Shown here one piece after another: positions 40,159 through 48,468 of a stretch of 64,000 bases of DNA. The translations under genes and the position numbers were made by a program. The notes beneath the pieces are model-generated. The model was not told the DNA's origin. It did no database searches and saw only the letters and a program-made list of their open reading frames with translations. Position 1 is the first letter of the stretch. Each line of letters starts with the position of its first letter. This DNA is from Seonamhaeicola maritimus (lineage in GTDB: Bacteria > Bacteroidota > Bacteroidia > Flavobacteriales > Flavobacteriaceae), in NCBI RefSeq assembly GCF_008056315.1, contig NZ_VRKQ01000010.1, positions 186,001 to 250,000 on the forward strand, in the 5' to 3' direction.

Positions 40159-41127
40159 ATGAACAATTGGGTCTCCTACAAAACTAAACAATTCTTTTTT
40201 GTACTCATTAAATTAAGTATTGTAACGGGAGCTATTTATTTTATTTTAAAAAAACTAACTAACAACCCTGAAATAGATTTTTCTGTTTTTGTTTCTTTTT
40301 TAACCAAAAATGACGTTTTTTCGACAAAAAACCTCCTTCTCTTGCTCATTTTAACAAGTTTTAACTGGTTTTTGGAAATTATAAAATGGCAAAAATTAGT
40401 AGCCTCATTTAATAAAATAGACTTCAAATATGCATTAGAACAAAGTTTAGGAGCTTTAACCGCATCACTATTCACCCCTAACCGAATTGGTGAATATGGT
40501 GCAAAGGCTATTTACTTTTCCCGTAATTTTAGAAAAAAAATAGTGTTGTTGAATTTAATAGGAAACATTACTCAAATGCTTGCCACCACATTTTTTGGAG
40601 TAATTGGACTGCTATTTTTTATAACCAAATACAATGTTAATATTGATTATTACAATCTAGCCAGAGTCTTGCTTATTGCATTACTGACGTTTACTATTAT
40701 TGGTTTCGGTGTTAAAAATAGCAAGTTCACTATTAAAGGGATTTCAATTAAAAAGATTAAAATCTTTTTTGTAAACCTTTCAAAAAAAACACTTAGTTAT
40801 ACATTGCTCTTATCTTTTTCGCGCTATTTAGTATTTTCATTTCAATTCTATTTTTTACTTCAAATTTTTAATATTAAAATAGATTATTTAAATTCTATGA
40901 TTCTAATTAGCTCTATGTATTTTCTATCATCAATAATCCCTTCAATTATTATTTTTGATGTAGTTATTAAGGGGAGTGTTGCCTTATTTGTGTTTTCGTT
41001 TATTGGAGTTAATGAACTAACCATTTTAAGCATTTCAACCCTAATGTGGCTTCTGAATTTTGTGTTACCCAGTTTATTTGGAAGTTACTACGTGTTAAAT
41101 TTTAATCTACCTAAAGACTCCACCTAA
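40159..41127 (+). CDS. Lysylphosphatidylglycerol synthase TM region-like membrane protein
   Basis: 322 residues, about seven to eight helices. NWFLEIIKWQKLVASFNKID, FTPNRIGEYGAKAIYF and LGALTASLF are the characteristic boxes of the UPF0104/'flippase-like' family ('E..Kw......p.r.gEf.ra'). Related proteins flip or transfer lipids or sugars across the membrane. The gene ends one base before the glycosyltransferase gene and probably works with it. Confidence 0.82.
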   Translation: MNNWVSYKTKQFFFVLIKLSIVTGAIYFILKKLTNNPEIDFSVFVSFLTKNDVFSTKNLLLLLILTSFNWFLEIIKWQKLVASFNKIDFKYALEQSLGALTASLFTPNRIGEYGAKAIYFSRNFRKKIVLLNLIGNITQMLATTFFGVIGLLFFITKYNVNIDYYNLARVLLIALLTFTIIGFGVKNSKFTIKGISIKKIKIFFVNLSKKTLSYTLLLSFSRYLVFSFQFYFLLQIFNIKIDYLNSMILISSMYFLSSIIPSIIIFDVVIKGSVALFVFSFIGVNELTILSISTLMWLLNFVLPSLFGSYYVLNFNLPKDST

Positions 41128-41128
41128 A

Positions 41129-42250
41129 ATGGCTCTATTAAGTATCGTAATAATTTTAACCTACCTATTATTAATAGGAAGTTTTGTTTTAGGTTTTGAT
41201 AAAGTCAAAAATTTTGAACTGAAAGATTTACCTCCAAAAACCACGTTTTCGATTATAATCCCCTTTAGAAATGAAGTGGAAAATATACCAGAATTACTTA
41301 ATTCTATTTCCAAGTTAGAATATCCAAAAAACCTATACGAAATTATTTTTGTTGATGATCATTCTGAAGATGATTCTGTTGAAGTTATAAAAGGTTTTGA
41401 CTGCGCTCAACCGGACATTGAAATTATTAAGAATGAAAGACATTCAAACTCACCTAAAAAAGATGCGATTTCTACGGCGGTAAATCATTCTAAAAACGAG
41501 TGGATTATTACCACGGATGCCGATTGTGTTTTACCAAAATATTGGCTAGTTAGTTTAGATGAATTTATTCAAAAAAAACATTCAAAATGTATTGTACCAC
41601 CAGTTACATATAATAATACAAAAGGTTTTTTAAATAAGTTTCAACTTTTAGATTTCTTAAGTATGCAAGGAGCAACAATTGGTGGATTTGGTATTAACAA
41701 ACCATTTATGTGCAATGGTGCAAATTTTGCATATCGTAAAACAATATTTAATGAGCTAAACGGGTTTGAAGGCAACAGAACCATTGCCAGCGGAGACGAT
41801 ATTTTCTTTCTAGAAAAAGTCATTAAAGTTTATCCTAAAGGGGTTCATTATTTAAAAAGTGAACATGTTATTGTAAATACAAAACCACAGTTATCATGGT
41901 CATTATTGATTAACCAACGTTTACGCTGGGCTTCAAAGGCAAGCACCTATAATAATTGGTTCAGCAAATTTACAGGGGTAATTGTCTTACTCTCCAATGC
42001 CTTAATAATTACGTTAGGCCTCTTCTCTGCATTAAGCCTTTTTAATTTCAGGACTTTTCTCTATCTCTTATTCATCAAATTTAACATTGATTTATTATTA
42101 ATTTATAAATCAGCTTCATTTTTTAATCAAAGAGAAGTACTTCAAAGTTTTCCTTTTGCTTTCATTATTTATCCCTTTTTTAGTGTTTATATAACATTCT
42201 TATCCTTAATCAAAAAATATAAATGGAAAGGAAGAACCTTTAAAAAATAG
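41129..42250 (+). CDS. Family 2 glycosyltransferase, membrane bound
   Basis: 373 residues. An N-terminal helix, then the GT-A fold: FSIIIPFRNEVENIPELLNS, YEIIFVDDHSEDDSVEVIKG, EWIITTDADCVLPKYW (D-x-D), MCNGANFAYRKTIFNELNGF, GDDIFFLEKVIKVYPKGVHY and LLINQRLRWASKASTYNNWF (QxxRW, processive or membrane type), ending in about three helices. Residues FDCAQPD near 90 are coded by a mini-repeat-like stretch at about 41,395. It adds a sugar to a lipid or protein acceptor. Confidence 0.88.
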   Translation: MALLSIVIILTYLLLIGSFVLGFDKVKNFELKDLPPKTTFSIIIPFRNEVENIPELLNSISKLEYPKNLYEIIFVDDHSEDDSVEVIKGFDCAQPDIEIIKNERHSNSPKKDAISTAVNHSKNEWIITTDADCVLPKYWLVSLDEFIQKKHSKCIVPPVTYNNTKGFLNKFQLLDFLSMQGATIGGFGINKPFMCNGANFAYRKTIFNELNGFEGNRTIASGDDIFFLEKVIKVYPKGVHYLKSEHVIVNTKPQLSWSLLINQRLRWASKASTYNNWFSKFTGVIVLLSNALIITLGLFSALSLFNFRTFLYLLFIKFNIDLLLIYKSASFFNQREVLQSFPFAFIIYPFFSVYITFLSLIKKYKWKGRTFKK

Positions 42251-42300
42251 GAGTATCAATAATTTTCATAAATTTACATATACCCAATTCCATATGTAGC

Positions 42301-43170
42301 ATGAAAAAACTTTTCCTTATACTACTGGTTTATTTGACCATAATGTCATTTTCTTTTGCTCAAGAGCAATTCGCTATTAATAATGAAACACCTAACCTTA
42401 AAGTTGAAACTGAAGGTGAATTAGATTTACTTTCACTAAAAACGAAAGATACTTTAAGACTTTTTGTTAGAGATAATTATGGCACCCTTCAGGAATTATT
42501 AAACACTCAAAATGACGATAATAGTTTTAGAGAAGAATTTAAGGATGTACTAAATAAACTTACCAAAGATTCTGGCATGTCCATGGAAAATGTGGGTTTT
42601 GGACGTTATAGTCTTAAACAATTTATTAAAGCCTATAACTCAAACGGTACTGGAAGATTTACATATACTGATGAGAAAGTTACTGCTCAAACAAGATTAG
42701 GATTATTTGCAGGTTTAACTAACCATCCTTTTATGGAGAACCCTAATAATGGCAAAGTAACTTTTATTAACGCTGAATTAGAGTTATTTGAAAAGAAACC
42801 GCTTCCCTTGCAATCGGGATTCATTAGTATCTCGCATGCATTGGAAAACGACGATTACAAATTTATCTCTACAACTTTAGCTCTTGGACATAGGTTTCGT
42901 TTTGTTAATAAAACAAACTTTAATATTTATACCAACCTTAATGTTGCAAGCTATACTTTTTCAAAAGAAACCATAACTTTTGATGAATCTACAACTGTTG
43001 AAAAAAACAGTGCTTTTAGGGTGCCTTTTAGCCTTGGAATAGGTAGCGATATAAAAATCTCAGAAAACAGTTTCATTTCTTTAATTTATAACGAATTATT
43101 TGCTGTTTTTGCCAGCAATAGTGATAATTTTCCAATTAATTTTGCTGCTGGATATAAGTTTAACTTGTAA
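42301..43170 (+). CDS. Secreted or outer-membrane protein, unknown function
   Basis: 289 residues with signal peptide MKKLFLILLVYLTIMSFSFA. Residues 60-130 are helical (LQELLNTQNDDNSFREEFKD), and from about 135 on there are beta strands with aromatic ends (QTRLGLFAGLTNHPFMENPN, YKFISTTLALGHRFRFVNKT, NFNIYTNLNVASYTFSKETI, SFISLIYNELFAVFASNSDN, INFAAGYKFNL). This suggests a small barrel. Three bases separate it from the next gene, so it is co-transcribed with the YccA-like gene. Confidence 0.8.
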   Translation: MKKLFLILLVYLTIMSFSFAQEQFAINNETPNLKVETEGELDLLSLKTKDTLRLFVRDNYGTLQELLNTQNDDNSFREEFKDVLNKLTKDSGMSMENVGFGRYSLKQFIKAYNSNGTGRFTYTDEKVTAQTRLGLFAGLTNHPFMENPNNGKVTFINAELELFEKKPLPLQSGFISISHALENDDYKFISTTLALGHRFRFVNKTNFNIYTNLNVASYTFSKETITFDESTTVEKNSAFRVPFSLGIGSDIKISENSFISLIYNELFAVFASNSDNFPINFAAGYKFNL

Positions 43171-43172
43171 TA

Positions 43173-43907
43173 ATGAAGTTATTAGACAAAACTTCCAATC
43201 CGGCGTTTACCAACTACTTTTTTGATGGTGACAACAATTCATCAAAAACCATGTCCGTCACGGGGGTTTTTACAAAGTCTATACTTTCTATACTTATTAT
43301 CATTATCATTTCAATAGGTGTTTGGAAGATATATAATGAAGGTACAGATATTAAATGGTATTCTATGGGTGGCATGCTAGCTGCTATAATTATAAGTATA
43401 GTTATTTCGGTTCGTCAACATTGGGCTCATTTTTTAGTACCTCTTTATGCCATTGCGAAAGGGTTTTTCTTGGGAGGAATGAGTGCTTATGCACATAAAC
43501 ATTACCCGAACCTACCATATCAAGCTATTGGATTTACAATGATTACCTTTTTTGTCATGCTTATGTTATATCAAACCAGAATAATTGTTGTTACTAAAAA
43601 ATTGAAAAGTGTTATCATAACTGCAGCAACCAGCATTTTTGTTATTTATCTTATTTCATGGATTTTAGGTTTCTTCGGAATTAAAGTTTTTATCTGGGGT
43701 ACATCATGGCCAGCCATAATTTTTAATATTCTGGCAGCAGTTTTTGCATCATTATCGTTACTATTAGATTTCGATTATATTGAAAAACATAAACACAAAT
43801 CACCCAAATATAAAGAATGGCTGGCAACTTGGGGGTTATTAGTAACACTTGTTTGGTTATACGCCGAAATATTGAGACTAATGAGAAAAGTAGCTATTAG
43901 ATTTTGA
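43173..43907 (+). CDS. Bax inhibitor-1/YccA-like membrane protein
   Basis: 244 residues, seven helices. The start LLDKTSNPAFTNYFFDGDNN and VPLYAIAKGFFLGGMSAYAH, then FTMITFFVMLMLYQTRIIVV and LSLLLDFDYIEKHKHKSPKY, are the boxes of the flavobacterial Bax inhibitor-1/YccA-type family (like YetJ, with the DFD acid pair in the last helices). It is a probable ion channel or leak protein of the inner membrane. Ends one base before the oppositely oriented lipoprotein gene. Confidence 0.88.
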   Translation: MKLLDKTSNPAFTNYFFDGDNNSSKTMSVTGVFTKSILSILIIIIISIGVWKIYNEGTDIKWYSMGGMLAAIIISIVISVRQHWAHFLVPLYAIAKGFFLGGMSAYAHKHYPNLPYQAIGFTMITFFVMLMLYQTRIIVVTKKLKSVIITAATSIFVIYLISWILGFFGIKVFIWGTSWPAIIFNILAAVFASLSLLLDFDYIEKHKHKSPKYKEWLATWGLLVTLVWLYAEILRLMRKVAIRF

Positions 43908-44384
43908 CTATTCTACACTAATTATAATAGGAAGTTTGAACTCCGTTTTAACCTGTTGCCCCCGTTTTATTCCGGGAAAAACTTCAGGCAGTGAATCTAA
44001 ACTAATCTTAATTAATTCTAGGATATTAGGTATTTCTTTTAGGGTAAGGCTATCAATTTTTGTTTCAACCAAAGTTAAAACTCCAGTTTCAGAAACTTTA
44101 AAATGCAACCCAATAGTATCATTAACATCCTGAGTAACCACAATAATTTCGTCTTGAAGATATTTTAAAATATGAGATGATAAGGTATACTCAAAACACT
44201 GCTTTTTTTCAACCTTTGAATTTAAAGAATCACAAGAAGAAAATGACGGATAAGTATCAACATCATTCCAATTAAAAGTTTTTAATTCTTCGTTCAAAAT
44301 AGCTTCAGATGAAGTTTTTTTTACGTCGAAATAATTGCAAGAAACAAGCAATAACATTAGTAAAAAAATGAGAGGGTACTTCAT
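43908..44384 (-). CDS. Lipoprotein with TonB-C-like tail
   Basis: 158 residues, lipobox LLVSCNY (Cys 16). The chain contains FSSCDSLNSKVEKKQCFEYT followed by ILKYLQDEIIVV and IGLHFKVSETGVLTLVETKI...LPEVFPGIKRGQQVKTEFKL PIIIS in shortened form. This matches the layout of the tails in the M56 protein (CEGLTKEEQRQC; PKMIPGMQKGKVVNVPYSLP). It is therefore a free-standing relative of that TonB-C-like module, encoded right downstream of the M56 operon. Confidence 0.85.
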   Translation of the reverse strand: MKYPLIFLLMLLLVSCNYFDVKKTSSEAILNEELKTFNWNDVDTYPSFSSCDSLNSKVEKKQCFEYTLSSHILKYLQDEIIVVTQDVNDTIGLHFKVSETGVLTLVETKIDSLTLKEIPNILELIKISLDSLPEVFPGIKRGQQVKTEFKLPIIISVE

Positions 44385-44443
44385 GGATTAAAACTGTACC
44401 CGAAAAGTACGATTTTTTTGCTTTTTAAATTCACTTAAAATAT

Positions 44444-44472
44444 AAAAACCGAAGTTTGAGCTTCGGTCTTTA
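44444..44472 (-). terminator. Intrinsic terminator of the blaI-M56 operon
   Basis: On the minus strand ACCGAAG / CTTCGGT with a five-base loop is followed by TTTTTATATTTT. It lies 27 bases after the M56 stop codon. Confidence 0.75.
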
Positions 44473-44498
44473 ATATTAATTAATGCAGAATGGAAAAA

Positions 44499-46517
44499 TC
44501 ATTCTTTCTTTCCTTCTGGGTTATCATCTGCTACTTGAAAAATAATGGGTAAACTATACGGTACATTAACTACCTTCCCTTTTTGCATACCAGGAATCAT
44601 TTTGGGCAGGGATTTAATCACCCTAATAGCCTCTTCCTCTAAAGCTGGATGGGGCGCTCTTGATCTAACATCAGCGATATTCCCTTCTTTATTAATTTTA
44701 AAAATTACGTTAATTCTTTGCCTTCCAGTGAGCTTATGCTCTGTTGCAATTTTAGTATTGAAATTTTTATTTACAAACTGAGATATGTTTTTAGACATAC
44801 ATTGTCTTTGTTCTTCTTTAGTTAGACCTTCACAACCCGGGAAAACAGGTACTTGATCTATAAGAGCGAACGGTACCGAAATATCATTCCTGTTAATTGA
44901 TAGGTTCAGTTTAGCCGACTCTTCTAACTTATCTACGGTTATATATTTATCAAATTTATTACTGTCTGCCACTTGAAAAATAATAGGTAAACTATATGGT
45001 ACATTAACTACCTTCCCTTTTTGCATACCAGGAATCATTTTCGGCAGCAATTTAATCACCCTAATAGCCTCTTCCTCTAAGGCAGGGTGCGGAGCCCTAG
45101 ATCTTACTCCTGTAATATTACCTTCTTTATCAATTTTAAAAATAACGTTGATACGTTGTCTTCCCGTTAGCTTATACTCTGTTGCAATTTTAGTATTGAA
45201 ATTTTTATTTACAAACTGGGATATATTTTTAGACATACATTGTCTTTGTTCTTCTTTAGTTAGACCTTCACAACCCGGAAAAACAGGTACTTGTTCAATT
45301 ACCGCAAATGGTACATCAATTTCACTTAAATATTTTTTCTCATTCCCTTTACTATAAACATTGTGAACATATGATCTATAGTTAAGACCTCCTTCTGAGT
45401 GATTATCTCTAAGGCTATAATCTTCAGGGATTTTTTCACTTTCATGATGCAAGCTATATGTGAATTCTGGTTTATTATCGTTATAATCAACCCAAACAAC
45501 ATAACTAGGATTCAATTTGATAAAATCCGCTTGTTTTTTTTGAGCTTCTTTAGCTGTTTTTAAAGCCAATTTATCTGAGTTAACTTCTACCGCATTAACT
45601 GAATAAGTATATTCACTTAAATCCTCCTTACTAATTCCAAGTTTGTCTTGAGTTTGTGCGGAAGTATATATGAGCATCCCAAAAACCAAAGGAATTAACA
45701 GGGCATATTTTAATAAATTAATTTGTTTTGATTTCGATTTTGTTAACATAACGATTCGTTTTTTGATTAATGATTGTTTAAAAAATGGATTGATGAATGA
45801 TATTTTTTTTGTGTCGAAAACTTGGGCTAGCAAGTTTTGGTAATACGCCTTTCTATTTTCAGGATTAACAGCATGGGCATCGGCAATAAACTCATGAAGT
45901 GCCACAACTCTGTTTTGATACATATAGATTAATGGGTTGAACCAAAAGAGAATTCTTAATATTTCCAATAATAATAAATCTACAGAGTGATATTGTTTTA
46001 CATGTACCATTTCATGTTTTAAAATGGCCTTTTTATCTTCCCCGTGTATTTTGTCACCCAAAAATATATATCTAAAAAAAGAAAAGGCTGCACTACTATT
46101 TAATAGTTTAACAATATGAAAGTTATTAACTTTATGTTTCGGGTTTTTGGCCAACATCACAAGCATTTTTATCAGCTTAAACCCAAACAGTAATGCGGCT
46201 ATAAATGCGCCTAGAAGGAATAACATCTCCCATGTCCAAAACGATTTTTGAGATATGATTGCAGGGTCTAATAATATAACATCAGCCTGCTGTTCTGCGT
46301 TGCCCAATAAAACTTCTGGCAAAGTGATAATATATTCTGGTGATACTACATTCTTAAAACCTTCAATTTTAATTAAAGGAATTAATAGTGATAATAATGC
46401 AGTACCTAATAAGTAAGCTCTATTCCAATTAAAGAAGGTTTCTTTCTTTAAAAAGAAATCATAAACCATTAAAAAGAACAGTTGAAACGCAATGGTCTGA
46501 ATTATATATTGAAACAT
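44499..46517 (-). CDS. M56 (BlaR1-like) membrane metallopeptidase with two TonB-C-like tails
   Basis: 672 residues. N-terminal helices, then the zinc motif H-E-M-V-H in AILKHEMVHVKQYHSVDLLL and FNPLIYMYQNRVVALHEFIA with HEFIADAHAV (third ligand). A further helix (KYALLIPLVFGMLIYTSA) crosses the membrane, and the outer part carries two nearly identical modules of about 115 residues: VPVFPGCEGLTKEEQRQCMS ... RINVIFKI(D/N)KEGNI ... PSLPKMIPGMQKGKV-type ends (about 405-520 and 550-666). M56/TonB-C proteins sense envelope signals and free the BlaI-type repressor encoded just upstream (two-base gap). Confidence 0.9.
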   Translation of the reverse strand: MFQYIIQTIAFQLFFLMVYDFFLKKETFFNWNRAYLLGTALLSLLIPLIKIEGFKNVVSPEYIITLPEVLLGNAEQQADVILLDPAIISQKSFWTWEMLFLLGAFIAALLFGFKLIKMLVMLAKNPKHKVNNFHIVKLLNSSAAFSFFRYIFLGDKIHGEDKKAILKHEMVHVKQYHSVDLLLLEILRILFWFNPLIYMYQNRVVALHEFIADAHAVNPENRKAYYQNLLAQVFDTKKISFINPFFKQSLIKKRIVMLTKSKSKQINLLKYALLIPLVFGMLIYTSAQTQDKLGISKEDLSEYTYSVNAVEVNSDKLALKTAKEAQKKQADFIKLNPSYVVWVDYNDNKPEFTYSLHHESEKIPEDYSLRDNHSEGGLNYRSYVHNVYSKGNEKKYLSEIDVPFAVIEQVPVFPGCEGLTKEEQRQCMSKNISQFVNKNFNTKIATEYKLTGRQRINVIFKIDKEGNITGVRSRAPHPALEEEAIRVIKLLPKMIPGMQKGKVVNVPYSLPIIFQVADSNKFDKYITVDKLEESAKLNLSINRNDISVPFALIDQVPVFPGCEGLTKEEQRQCMSKNISQFVNKNFNTKIATEHKLTGRQRINVIFKINKEGNIADVRSRAPHPALEEEAIRVIKSLPKMIPGMQKGKVVNVPYSLPIIFQVADDNPEGKKE
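44529..45313. repeat. In-gene tandem duplication (two units of about 347 bp, 438 bp apart)
   Basis: Units 44,529-44,875 and 44,967-45,313 are nearly the same over their whole length at a constant offset of 438 (146 codons), so frame is kept. Differences are scattered single bases, suggesting a recent duplication or ongoing gene conversion. Confidence 0.85.
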
Positions 46518-46519
46518 GA

Positions 46520-46882
46520 TTATAAGTCTTTTTTGTTTATTTCTTTTAACACAGATTCTAAGTCTTTCATACTCATGTCATTTTTCTTCATAAAAAAGGA
46601 CACCATACTTTTAAAAGAACCCTGAAAATAATTATCTACCAGTTTATTTATGGATTGATTACTATAATCGTTCTTTTCAACAATAGGGAAATACACATGC
46701 CCCTTACCCTGCTTTTCATAACCAACAAACCCTTTACTTTCTAAAATCCTAACTATTGTAGACACCGTATTGTATGCCGGTTTTGGTTCTGAAATCTGCT
46801 CTATTATGGACTTTACATTGGCCTTTTTTAGTAGCCATAGTATTTGCATAATATCTTCTTCTGCTTTGGTGAGTTGTTTCAT
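46520..46882 (-). CDS. BlaI/MecI/CopY-type repressor
   Basis: 120 residues. Winged-helix: KQLTKAEEDIMQILWLLKKA, KPAYNTVSTIVRILESKGFV and GYEKQGKGHVYFPIVEKNDY. The C-terminal dimer part is NKLVDNYFQGSFKSMVSFFM. It represses its own operon until the M56 protein is activated. Three matching palindromes in the promoter region are the likely operators. Confidence 0.93.
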   Translation of the reverse strand: MKQLTKAEEDIMQILWLLKKANVKSIIEQISEPKPAYNTVSTIVRILESKGFVGYEKQGKGHVYFPIVEKNDYSNQSINKLVDNYFQGSFKSMVSFFMKKNDMSMKDLESVLKEINKKDL

Positions 46883-46902
46883 TTTTTGACTATTTTACTT
46901 TC

Positions 46903-46963
46903 AACTAAAGATTTAGTTTAAACAAATATAACTAAATTTTTAGTTTCAACTAATTTTTTAGTT
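46903..46963. promoter_or_regulatory. Three BlaI-type operators (AACTAAWnnTTTAGTT)
   Basis: Palindromes at 46,903-46,918 (AACTAAA-GA-TTTAGTT), 46,930-46,945 (AACTAAA-TT-TTTAGTT) and 46,948-46,963 (AACTAAT-TT-TTTAGTT), all upstream of blaI. Centres are 27 and 18 bases apart. The rightmost could also influence the plus-strand DUF456 gene. Confidence 0.7.
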
Positions 46964-47021
46964 AAAAATGTAACATTTGCACCTTAATTACGTCTTACTT
47001 AGTAGAATTTAATCTATTTAC

Positions 47022-47525
47022 ATGGACATCATTTTAATTATTGTTGCTGCTTTATTCATGGTTTTAGGCATTATTGGCAGCTTCTTACCCGTGCTTCCTG
47101 GTCCGCTAACTAGTTGGATTGGGCTACTAATACTACATTTATCCAAGTCGGTTCCCATGGATAAATCTTTTTTAATAATTACTTTAATAATTGCCATACT
47201 TATTTGGCTTTTAGACTACGTTATTCCTGCTATTGGCACAAAGCGCTTTGGCGGAACCAAATACGGTATGATTGGAACATCTATTGGTTTAATTGTGGGA
47301 CTCATTGCTCCCATTCCGTTCGGAGTTATTATTGGTCCGTTTGCTGGTGCCTATCTTGGAGAATTACTAAATAAAACCGATTCTAAAACAGCTATAAAAG
47401 CTGCGTTTGGGTCTTTCATAGGTTTTTTAACCTCGGCCTTTATAAAATTTATAGTGGCTATTATTTATCTCGGCCTTTTTATAGGTATTGTCTGGGACAG
47501 TAAAGAAGCTCTCTTCACATTTTAA
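47022..47525 (+). CDS. DUF456 membrane protein
   Basis: 167 residues. LGIIGSFLPVLPGPLTSWIG, then LDYVIPAIGTKRFGGTKYGM, IGTSIGLIVGLIAPIPFGVI and IIGPFAGAYLGELLNKTDSK are the DUF456 series (glycine-zipper helices). Four to five helices. Role unknown; similar proteins are widespread. Divergent from the BlaI operon. Confidence 0.9.
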   Translation: MDIILIIVAALFMVLGIIGSFLPVLPGPLTSWIGLLILHLSKSVPMDKSFLIITLIIAILIWLLDYVIPAIGTKRFGGTKYGMIGTSIGLIVGLIAPIPFGVIIGPFAGAYLGELLNKTDSKTAIKAAFGSFIGFLTSAFIKFIVAIIYLGLFIGIVWDSKEALFTF

Positions 47526-47532
47526 AAGAAGC

Positions 47533-47563
47533 GACCCTGTGGGTCTCTCACCTCCACAGGGTC
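47533..47563. other. Stem-loop after the DUF456 gene
   Basis: GACCCTGTGG / CCACAGGGTC, ten perfect pairs with an 11-base loop, eight bases after the stop. No T run follows on the plus strand, so termination is possible but not certain. Confidence 0.5.
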
Positions 47564-47782
47564 TGTAAATTGCTATTATCAACAAAAAAAATTGAGGGAT
47601 TAATTAATTTTTTTGAAGTGTTGACAAACAAATATAGTAAATGTACTTGTCTTTAAACTGTGGGAAAACCGTAACTACTTTACGGTTTACAGGTAGCTTT
47701 CAAATATAATCATGGGTTTCACGCACAAAATCTTTTGCTTTATTTACAAAAAACAACGCAAACCATTAAAATATAGCTCTAG

Positions 47783-48457
47783 TTATACAAAACCTTTCTT
47801 TCTAGCTTCGTTTAATAAGGTTTCATCTTGTCCGTCTTCTACAGAAAATAATTCTTTTAACTGCTTTTTCCTTTTCTCAACAGCACTTAAAGACATGTCT
47901 AGATGAGTTGCCAAGTTTTTAGTTTTAATGCCCTGCGAAAGTAAGTGAAGAATCTTTCTGTTTTTTTCATCAATGACAATATCACTTGAAATAGTTTTTC
48001 TAATGTGGCTGTTTACTGTACCGCTATAAAAAGGAGGATTATTAAGTACTGCTTGAAAGGCGCTAGCAAGCTCACTGGAAGTTAAATCACTTTTAATTAA
48101 GAAGCCTTCAGGGTTAATATTTTTGATAATATTATGAATTCTAAACGATTCATTAAACATGGTTAAAATTACAATTTTTGCATCTGGTAAAACTTTTCTA
48201 GCATATTCAGCTAAATCTTCACCAGAATTCATCCTTCCATCAGATGAGGGTGGTAAACTAATGTCAACAAACAACATATCATAAGGCCTTTCATCTCTAA
48301 CAGATTTATCCATAAAAGCTACGGCCTCATCACAGTTGTTAGCTATATTAATTAATAACTCTTGGCTTTCCTTTTTTGTGAATTGTAGTGTGTTTTGATA
48401 ACCTTCAATAATCATTGGGTGGTCATCAATCATTAAAATTTTAATCTTTTCAGTCAT
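47783..48457 (-). CDS. Response regulator, NarL/LuxR type
   Basis: 224 residues. Receiver domain: IKILMIDDHPMIIEGYQNTL (acid pair), DMLFVDISLPPSSDGRMNSG (phosphoacceptor D), IVILTMFNESFRI (T) and GFLIKSDLTSSELA (K). C-terminal LuxR helix-turn-helix NRKILHLLSQGIKTKNLATH, LDMSLSAVEKRKKQLKELFS. It is 11 bases from the histidine kinase gene and is its partner. Confidence 0.93.
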   Translation of the reverse strand: MTEKIKILMIDDHPMIIEGYQNTLQFTKKESQELLINIANNCDEAVAFMDKSVRDERPYDMLFVDISLPPSSDGRMNSGEDLAEYARKVLPDAKIVILTMFNESFRIHNIIKNINPEGFLIKSDLTSSELASAFQAVLNNPPFYSGTVNSHIRKTISSDIVIDEKNRKILHLLSQGIKTKNLATHLDMSLSAVEKRKKQLKELFSVEDGQDETLLNEARKKGFV

Positions 48458-48468
48458 ACAGTTCGTCG

